Shown one piece after another: positions 7,626 through 11,759 of a stretch of DNA of 11,759 nucleotides (the stretch's first letter is position 1; each line of letters opens with the position of its first letter). The DNA is taken from contig JAOAFH010000028.1 of the NCBI GenBank assembly GCA_026416355.1, positions 1-11,759 on the forward strand. The letters run 5' to 3'. The notes below the pieces were generated by a model, which did not search any database, had not been told where the DNA came from, and worked only from the letters and a program-made list of their open reading frames with translations. The DNA is from Clostridiales bacterium. GTDB lineage: Bacteria > Bacillota > Clostridia > Clostridiales > Caloramatoraceae. A program made the position numbers and the translations under genes.

Positions 7626-7738
7626 ACTGTATTTTTGTTAATTTTCATAATTTTTTATCATTTTTAATGTTTTTTCTCCTTAAAGCTTTTTTACTTACTA
7701 ATAAAATATTATTAGATATGATTAAAGCAAAATTAAAT

Positions 7739-7780
7739 GCACCTAATTTGTTAATAGATTAAACATAACATTTTAGGTGC
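7739..7780. terminator. Long hairpin between minus-strand units, probable terminator
   Basis: GCACCTAA (7739-7746) pairs with TTAGGTGC (7773-7780). Inside, an AA/AA-type mismatch is followed by a second short TGTTA/TAACA stem. It lies about 60 bases beyond the stop of the gene at 7840-9165 and upstream of the ctfA promoter, where a terminator is expected. The T tract on the minus side (ATTTAATTTT) is modest. Confidence 0.45.
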
Positions 7781-7839
7781 TTCAATCAGTATATATTTTT
7801 ATACAAAAAACAATTAAACAGCTCTATAAAATAGTTTAT

Positions 7840-9165
7840 TTATCTCTCAAATCCTGTAAGTTTTTCCTCGTATGCCTCTATTTCATCAGTTAACTTAAGC
7901 TTTCTTGCAACCAATACTAAATGATACAAAATTGTTTTAACAGCCTTTCCACGTTTAGATGATGTATCATATGCATATTTTAAAACTGTATATGCTTCTT
8001 CATATTTTTTATATATCATAAATATTTGGCCTAAATAATCCCACACAACATTGTTTCCACCATAAATCATTAAGAACTCAAATATTTTACTTTCAGCCTT
8101 TTCATATTTTTTATCCCTTATAATACTACTAATAAACTCAATTTTATTCTTAATTTCATATAGTACATCCTTATATAAGTTTTTATATATTTCTTTACCT
8201 AATTTTGTTGCTTTGTATATAAGTTGACCATCTTTTGCTGAAAGCTCTAAAAGTCCCATGTTAACAAAACATAAATCTAAAATTAATCCACCCTTTGCCA
8301 TTGCCTCAATGCTTGCCAGTCTAAATCTTGGGGTTGCAATTTCTATAATGCTGTTTTTTTCTTCAACTTTTATAAGTTCCTTTACATTGATTACAACATC
8401 TTCTTTATTATAGAAAATACTTGTAAGTATGCCCTTTATTTTTGATATATCAAAATTGTCATTTCCAACAATCAAGCTCCAGTTTGTCTTAAAAAGCATT
8501 AAATATAATATGCCAGCATATCTCTCATCGATATCTAATCTTGATAGAGCCCTTCCCTTTTTAGTTATTTCTAAAACATCCTTTTCATAATGAACTAGGT
8601 TATTATATATCAAAAACTTAATGAATATTTCTGTTTCTTCGTTCTTTTCATAATCCTCAAGTGGAATATCGTTTAAAATTTTTTCTAATAAAATCATAGT
8701 TTTAAATCCATAGTTATTTACATCTTCACAATTCTTAATAACAAAACTGCTGAAACTATTAGATGTTATCTCTTTAATAAAATCTTTCGTATCATCTCTT
8801 TTTCCAGTTAATCTATCGTATTTTTCTAGATAATAGTCTACATTATTAAACATTCTTTTGTAGTGGGCAATCTTTCCACCTTTAATGAATTTATTTTGTT
8901 TTAAAAACTCTGTAAGTTCCATCATAGCATCTAATATTTTAGGTATTCCCTCTCTACCACCTAAATCTGAATCTATAACACTAACCATATCTGTAAATTC
9001 TTCAAAAGTAAAAGAATCGATAGTTTCAAGAGTTTCTTGAAAATATAATAACACTCTGCTAATTAAAAGTTTTACAACCAATAGGTTGTATTTAATTGTC
9101 TCTTCATCTAACCCCTTTTCCCTCATATATTTTTCAAATGCTATAACCTTTTCCTTATCTGTCAT
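7840..9165 (-). CDS. Winged-helix-like protein with C-terminal TPR-like region, function unknown
   Basis: I do not recognise a named family. The 441-residue product is soluble, without signal peptide or membrane helix. Residues about 1-100 are helical, and the pattern EKYMREKGLDEETIKY followed by MMELTEFLKQNKFI resembles the core-binding fold of tyrosine recombinases, but no catalytic domain follows. Residues about 178-215 form a winged-helix-like module (FLIYNNLVHYEKDVLEITKK), followed by LMLFKTNW (222-229). A second wing-like segment lies at about 300-325 (GLLELSAKDGQLIYKATKLG). Residues about 340-435 are paired helices of TPR type. The order of modules matches the 357-residue protein at 633-1706, suggesting distant paralogy. 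The start is supported by GGGGTGGTGA upstream of the ATG. It is divergent from degV. A regulatory role is inference. Confidence 0.85.
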   Translation of the reverse strand: MTDKEKVIAFEKYMREKGLDEETIKYNLLVVKLLISRVLLYFQETLETIDSFTFEEFTDMVSVIDSDLGGREGIPKILDAMMELTEFLKQNKFIKGGKIAHYKRMFNNVDYYLEKYDRLTGKRDDTKDFIKEITSNSFSSFVIKNCEDVNNYGFKTMILLEKILNDIPLEDYEKNEETEIFIKFLIYNNLVHYEKDVLEITKKGRALSRLDIDERYAGILYLMLFKTNWSLIVGNDNFDISKIKGILTSIFYNKEDVVINVKELIKVEEKNSIIEIATPRFRLASIEAMAKGGLILDLCFVNMGLLELSAKDGQLIYKATKLGKEIYKNLYKDVLYEIKNKIEFISSIIRDKKYEKAESKIFEFLMIYGGNNVVWDYLGQIFMIYKKYEEAYTVLKYAYDTSSKRGKAVKTILYHLVLVARKLKLTDEIEAYEEKLTGFER

Positions 9166-9319
9166 TTAATTCACCACCCCATTCAATTTTTATTTAAATT
9201 ATTTCCATAACAAAATTAATTAATACAAATTTTTTAAACATTTTGTTAATTTCATAAAAAGTGGGAAAAATATAATATTAGATAAATGTTATTTTTACTA
9301 AGTAATTAAATAATTTTAA

Positions 9320-9348
9320 TTGTTAATTTTTTAAAAACAATATATAAT
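9320..9348 (+). promoter_or_regulatory. Predicted sigma-A promoter for degV
   Basis: TTGTTA (9320-9325) and the consensus -10 box TATAAT (9343-9348) are separated by 17 bases, 28 bases before the start codon. Confidence 0.72.
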
Positions 9349-9376
9349 AAACATATAAACATATTGGAGGTTCGTT

Positions 9377-10222
9377 ATGGAAAAGATAGCATTAATTACT
9401 GACAGCTCATGTGATTTACCTATTGAGTTACTAAAAGAAAATAACATTGAAGTTCTACCACTTAGAGTTATATACTCTGATGGTGAATATAGAGATGGGA
9501 TGGATATTACTCCTGAAGAAGTTGCTAAAAAACTTGATGTTGAAATCCCAAAAACATCAATGCCATCACCAGGTGATGTTATAAACAAAATAAATGAACT
9601 AAAGGACCAAGGATATACTCACTGTTTAATTGTAACAATATCATCTGGTCTTAGTGGAACTTACAACATGGTAAAAATGGTTACCAACGAAATAACTGAC
9701 ATGGTTGTTGAAGTTGTTGACTCAAAGATATTATCTGTTGCTTTAGGATTAATAGTTCTTCAAGCTTCAAAAATGATAAAAGAAAATGTTACATTTAATG
9801 AACTTGTTAAAAAAGTTAACTCCATAAAGGAACAAGCAAAGGGATTCTTTATAGTTGATACACTAGAATATCTAAAAAAAGGTGGTAGAATTGGCAGAGT
9901 TACAGCTGCTATAGGAAGCCTTCTAAACCTAAAACCAATTATATCAGTTGACGAAGAAGGTAAATATTTCTCATTTGCAAAGGTTAGAGGTAAAAATCAA
10001 GCACTTGAAAGAATGCTTGATGAATTAAGAGAAGCTCTTAATAATGGTAAAAAGTATATGGTTGGAATTCCACATGGATGTGTAAAGGAAGAAGCATTAA
10101 AATATGCTGAAAAGATTAAACAACTTGCAAATATTGAAGACATTATTATAGGCCAAGTTAGTCCTGCACTTTTAGTTCACTCAGGCCCAGGACTTATAGG
10201 GCTAGTATTCTTACCAGTATAA
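9377..10222 (+). CDS. DegV family fatty-acid-binding protein
   Basis: DegV/FakB-type proteins bind a fatty acid in the cytoplasm. In FakA/FakB systems they present it for phosphorylation and entry into phospholipid synthesis. The product has 281 residues, the usual length. Visible signatures are ITDSSCDLP (7-15), PKTSMPSPGD (58-67), where Thr60/Ser61 mark the head-group contact region, and SSGLSGTY (89-96). They are followed by VDTLEYLKKGGRIGR (160-174) and SPALLVHSGPGLIG (262-275), the last with His268. GGAGG lies 6 bases before the ATG, and a consensus promoter is present. No FakA kinase gene is nearby and several DegV paralogues are usual in Clostridia, so its fatty-acid preference is unknown. 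No clear terminator follows; copy C lies about 130 bases downstream and would be transcribed in its inferred sense direction by read-through. Confidence 0.95.
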   Translation: MEKIALITDSSCDLPIELLKENNIEVLPLRVIYSDGEYRDGMDITPEEVAKKLDVEIPKTSMPSPGDVINKINELKDQGYTHCLIVTISSGLSGTYNMVKMVTNEITDMVVEVVDSKILSVALGLIVLQASKMIKENVTFNELVKKVNSIKEQAKGFFIVDTLEYLKKGGRIGRVTAAIGSLLNLKPIISVDEEGKYFSFAKVRGKNQALERMLDELREALNNGKKYMVGIPHGCVKEEALKYAEKIKQLANIEDIIIGQVSPALLVHSGPGLIGLVFLPV

Positions 10223-10260
10223 TAAGAAAGTTTAACTGTCTAATAGCATATTAAGAAAAA

Positions 10261-10353
10261 AGAGCATTTAATAACAATATAGTATTATGATAAATGTAAG
10301 AGCTACTCAGTTCTTTACTACTTGTTGTAAAATATAAATTGGGATACTATATT
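10261..10353. repeat. Possible degenerate end of an A/B-type repeat, plus an inverted repeat
   Basis: Bases 10261-10292 resemble the first 32 bases of copies A and B: both begin AGAGC and share AGTATTATGATA, with gaps and changes between. After that the similarity is lost. AATATAGTAT (10276-10285) pairs perfectly with ATACTATATT (10344-10353), whose last base is the first of copy C. This may be the remnant of an older copy, or an added stem outside copy C. Confidence is low because the sequence is AT-rich. Confidence 0.35.
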
Positions 10354-10570
10354 TAGCCCCATGAGTGGATTTTAATAGGCATATTTCATTAGCTTTAGAA
10401 ATTCTTGGCTTTTCGCCTTTTCATAAGTCCGTAATTCTGTACAGGATGTACAGAGCCGAGCGGCTACCACGGATGGTAGCATCGCGAGGGTAGGACTTTG
10501 AAAACAAAGAAAAGCATAGAATTTCTTAGCGTAATGAACTAATGACTAAATTAATCCACCATGGGGCTAA
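10353..10570 (+). repeat. Structured fold-back repeat, copy C (218 bp), divergent arms
   Basis: TTAGCCCCATG at the left pairs with CATGGGGCTAA at the right, and the arms continue to pair through GTGGAT/ATCCAC, AGAAATTCT/AGAATTTCT, GCTTTTC/GAAAAGC and AAGTCC/GGACTT. The outer arms are unrelated to copies A and B, but the centre matches their minus strand: GTAAT, hairpin, GCCGAG linker, hairpin, CGAGGGTA. The two hairpins are 10436-10454 (stem TCTGTAC/GTACAGA, loop AGGAT) and 10463-10480 (stem GCTACC/GGTAGC, loop ACGGAT). Their stems differ from those in A and B while position and loop type are kept. The asymmetric internal loop, GCC opposite CAAA, is also kept (GAC opposite CAAA in A and B). 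It lies between convergent degV and the small gene at 10608. Confidence 0.85.
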
Positions 10571-10607
10571 GTTTAAATTTATTTAAATTACTAATCGGTA
10601 ATCCCTA

Positions 10608-11018
10608 CTAAATTAAAGTCCTATTTAATATGAATCCTTCAAAAAATTCAACTGCTTCCTCAATGTTCTTAATACCTATTTCATTTAATTCAAGCTTAAT
10701 ATGAAGCTTATTTATATCTCTTACAACAGTTTTTTCTACAACAACATTGCCATATTCACTTTGCATATCACTATATCCTTCTTGATAATCAACAATAATA
10801 CTAATATTTCCATAGATTTTATCTTGTGGCTGATTAAATATATCAATTATTATAAACTCCAAAGGATTTTTAGGACTAGAATAGAAATATTTAAATGCTA
10901 TGTTTTCATCCAATCCATCCTTAATGCCATCGTAATACATCAAATTCTTTCTATCCTGCAATAAATTCGCTAATTTTTCTTTTAAATTTAATTCTTGTAC
11001 TTTTGCTAAACTTCTCAA
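10608..11018 (-). CDS. Small conserved-looking protein of unknown function, TTG start
   Basis: The 136-residue product matches no family I can name. It begins with a charged helix (residues about 5-22). An alternating strand-rich middle follows (EFIIIDIF 54-61, GNISIIVDY 70-78, NVVVEKTVV 91-99, KLHIKLELN 104-112), then a final helix (IEEAVEFFEGFI, 119-130). It has no signal peptide, membrane segment or cysteine. The start is the TTG at 11016-11018: GGAGGTGA ends 4 bases before it, and the first internal ATG is at codon 27 with no such site. A promoter (TTGAAA, 18 bases, TATTAT) lies just upstream. It is divergent from the cytochrome-b5-domain gene. Strong ribosome site, promoter and codon use support a real gene. 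Confidence 0.75.
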   Translation of the reverse strand: MRSLAKVQELNLKEKLANLLQDRKNLMYYDGIKDGLDENIAFKYFYSSPKNPLEFIIIDIFNQPQDKIYGNISIIVDYQEGYSDMQSEYGNVVVEKTVVRDINKLHIKLELNEIGIKNIEEAVEFFEGFILNRTLI

Positions 11019-11022
11019 AATG

Positions 11023-11030
11023 TCACCTCC
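11023..11030 (-). promoter_or_regulatory. Ribosome binding site that fixes the TTG start
   Basis: On the minus strand GGAGGTGA is followed by four bases and then TTG. This near-consensus site is the main reason for choosing the non-ATG start of the 136-residue protein. Confidence 0.75.
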
Positions 11031-11046
11031 AAATCACACAAAACCT

Positions 11047-11076
11047 ATAATATCATATCTTTTATATATTTTTCAA
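11047..11076 (-). promoter_or_regulatory. Predicted sigma-A promoter for the 136-residue protein
   Basis: TTGAAA (11071-11076) and TATTAT (11047-11052) on the minus strand are separated by 18 bases. An overlapping alternative, TTGTTG with TATGAT and a 16-base spacer, is also possible. Confidence 0.5.
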
Positions 11077-11114
11077 CAAACCAACCCCAACATATTCTAA
11101 TTTTCATCTTTTTT

Positions 11115-11130
11115 TCATATTTTAATATGA
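11115..11130. promoter_or_regulatory. Palindrome overlapping a likely -10 box upstream of the b5-domain gene
   Basis: TCATATT-TT-AATATGA is a perfect inverted repeat with 7-bp arms. It overlaps TATGAT (11126-11131), the most likely -10 box of the downstream gene. It could be an operator, but AT-only palindromes also arise by chance at this base composition. Confidence 0.35.
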
Positions 11131-11157
11131 TAGAACTTTTAATGGAGGTAAAACTAT

Positions 11158-11748
11158 ATGGATATACAAAAAATTTCTCTATTGATGGACATTTTAAACA
11201 GAGAAAAAAATACATCAAATATTCTCTATACCATAAATAAAAAAGGTTTAAATGTTGAAGCTGTTACTATTAATCATAGCTATGCTGTTTTAGATTTAGC
11301 TAAACTTTTATCAGATTACAGAATAAATACAGAGCTTAGTGAACCTGTAATACTAAATAAAGAAAAAGAAGAATTAATTAATGAACTTGTGGAGGATATA
11401 ACATATTATACTAACTTAATTTCAGATGACAATATAGATATAAACAACCCTTTAAAGAGGCTTATAAATATTAAGTGCCAAATAATCCAATCTGTTGTAA
11501 ACAATAAGCAAAGGGAGTTAATATTAACTGTTGATGAACTTTTAAAATACGATGGTTCAAATAATAACCCTGCCTATGTGGCTGTAGATGGAATAATATA
11601 TGATGTATCAAACAGCAAAACATGGCTAGAAGGTGTTCATTACGGTCTTGTTGCTGGAAGGGATTTAACAGATGAAATCAATGGCTGCCATGAAAACAAA
11701 GAAGAAATATTATCTAAATTAGTTCCTGTTGGAAAGCTAAAAAAATAA
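11158..11748 (+). CDS. Cytochrome-b5-like heme/steroid-binding domain protein with extra N-terminal domain
   Basis: The 196-residue product carries a C-terminal cytochrome-b5-like domain at about residues 122-194. Its signatures are LTVDELLKYDG, NPAYVAVDGIIYDVSNS (137-153), TWLEGVHYGLVAGRDLT (155-171) and VPVGKL (189-194). His161 in the HxGxxAGxDLT context is the likely heme or ligand contact. His178 (GCHENK) lies where family members often have a second histidine. In this clostridial group, heme binding is usually assumed rather than shown. The N-terminal 120 residues are a helical, charged region that I do not recognise, with one cysteine (Cys107). There is no signal peptide or membrane helix, so it should be cytoplasmic, unlike many anchored b5 proteins. 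GGAGGT lies 9 bases before the ATG. Divergent from the small TTG-start gene. Confidence 0.88.
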   Translation: MDIQKISLLMDILNREKNTSNILYTINKKGLNVEAVTINHSYAVLDLAKLLSDYRINTELSEPVILNKEKEELINELVEDITYYTNLISDDNIDINNPLKRLINIKCQIIQSVVNNKQRELILTVDELLKYDGSNNNPAYVAVDGIIYDVSNSKTWLEGVHYGLVAGRDLTDEINGCHENKEEILSKLVPVGKLKK

Positions 11749-11759
11749 GGCCTACTTGG

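Overview
The window looks like chromosome from a low-GC, probably motile member of the Bacillota, class Clostridia. The evidence is AT-rich spacers, AGA-dominated arginine codons, strong GGAGG-type ribosome sites, one TTG start, a chemoreceptor, a ctfA/ctfB-type CoA-transferase pair, a DegV protein and a small cytochrome-b5-domain protein. Genus cannot be fixed from this sequence; a Clostridium/Caloramator-like organism would fit.

Layout. Bases 1-603 hold the C-terminal end of a methyl-accepting chemotaxis protein, closed by a strong bidirectional terminator. Bases 633-2661 are a minus-strand pair: a NOL1/NOP2/Sun-type RNA m5C methyltransferase followed by a winged-helix/TPR-like protein. They are divergent from a nicotinate phosphoribosyltransferase (2785-4257), with a perfect 19-base palindrome over the predicted promoter between them. 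Bases 4258-4624 carry structured repeat copy A. A DUF362 protein (minus) ends at 4625. The gene-free stretch 5525-6248 holds a short hairpin, then MITE-like ends (5815-6132) enclosing repeat copy B; I see nothing in 5612-5813. Next come ctfB/ctfA (minus, overlapping by ATGA) with a good promoter, a large hairpin, and a second winged-helix/TPR-like protein (7840-9165, minus). It is divergent from degV (9377-10222). Bases 10223-10607 contain a possible degenerate repeat end and repeat copy C. A small unknown TTG-start gene (minus) is divergent from a cytochrome-b5-domain protein (11158-11748).

The genes are mostly ordinary housekeeping or fermentative functions and do not form one pathway: CoA transfer between acids, NAD salvage, RNA modification, and fatty-acid binding by DegV. 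The unusual content lies between genes: three copies of a 211-218 bp fold-back element. A and B are near identical. C has different arm sequences but the same architecture: long paired arms, a conserved asymmetric internal loop, and a core with two short hairpins. Read on one strand (minus for A and B, plus for C), most of these hairpins show ANGGAN loops, the shape recognised by CsrA/RsmE proteins. Compensatory changes and G-U pairs favour that strand as a functional RNA. I do not recognise this as a named RNA family, and the CsrA link is inference.
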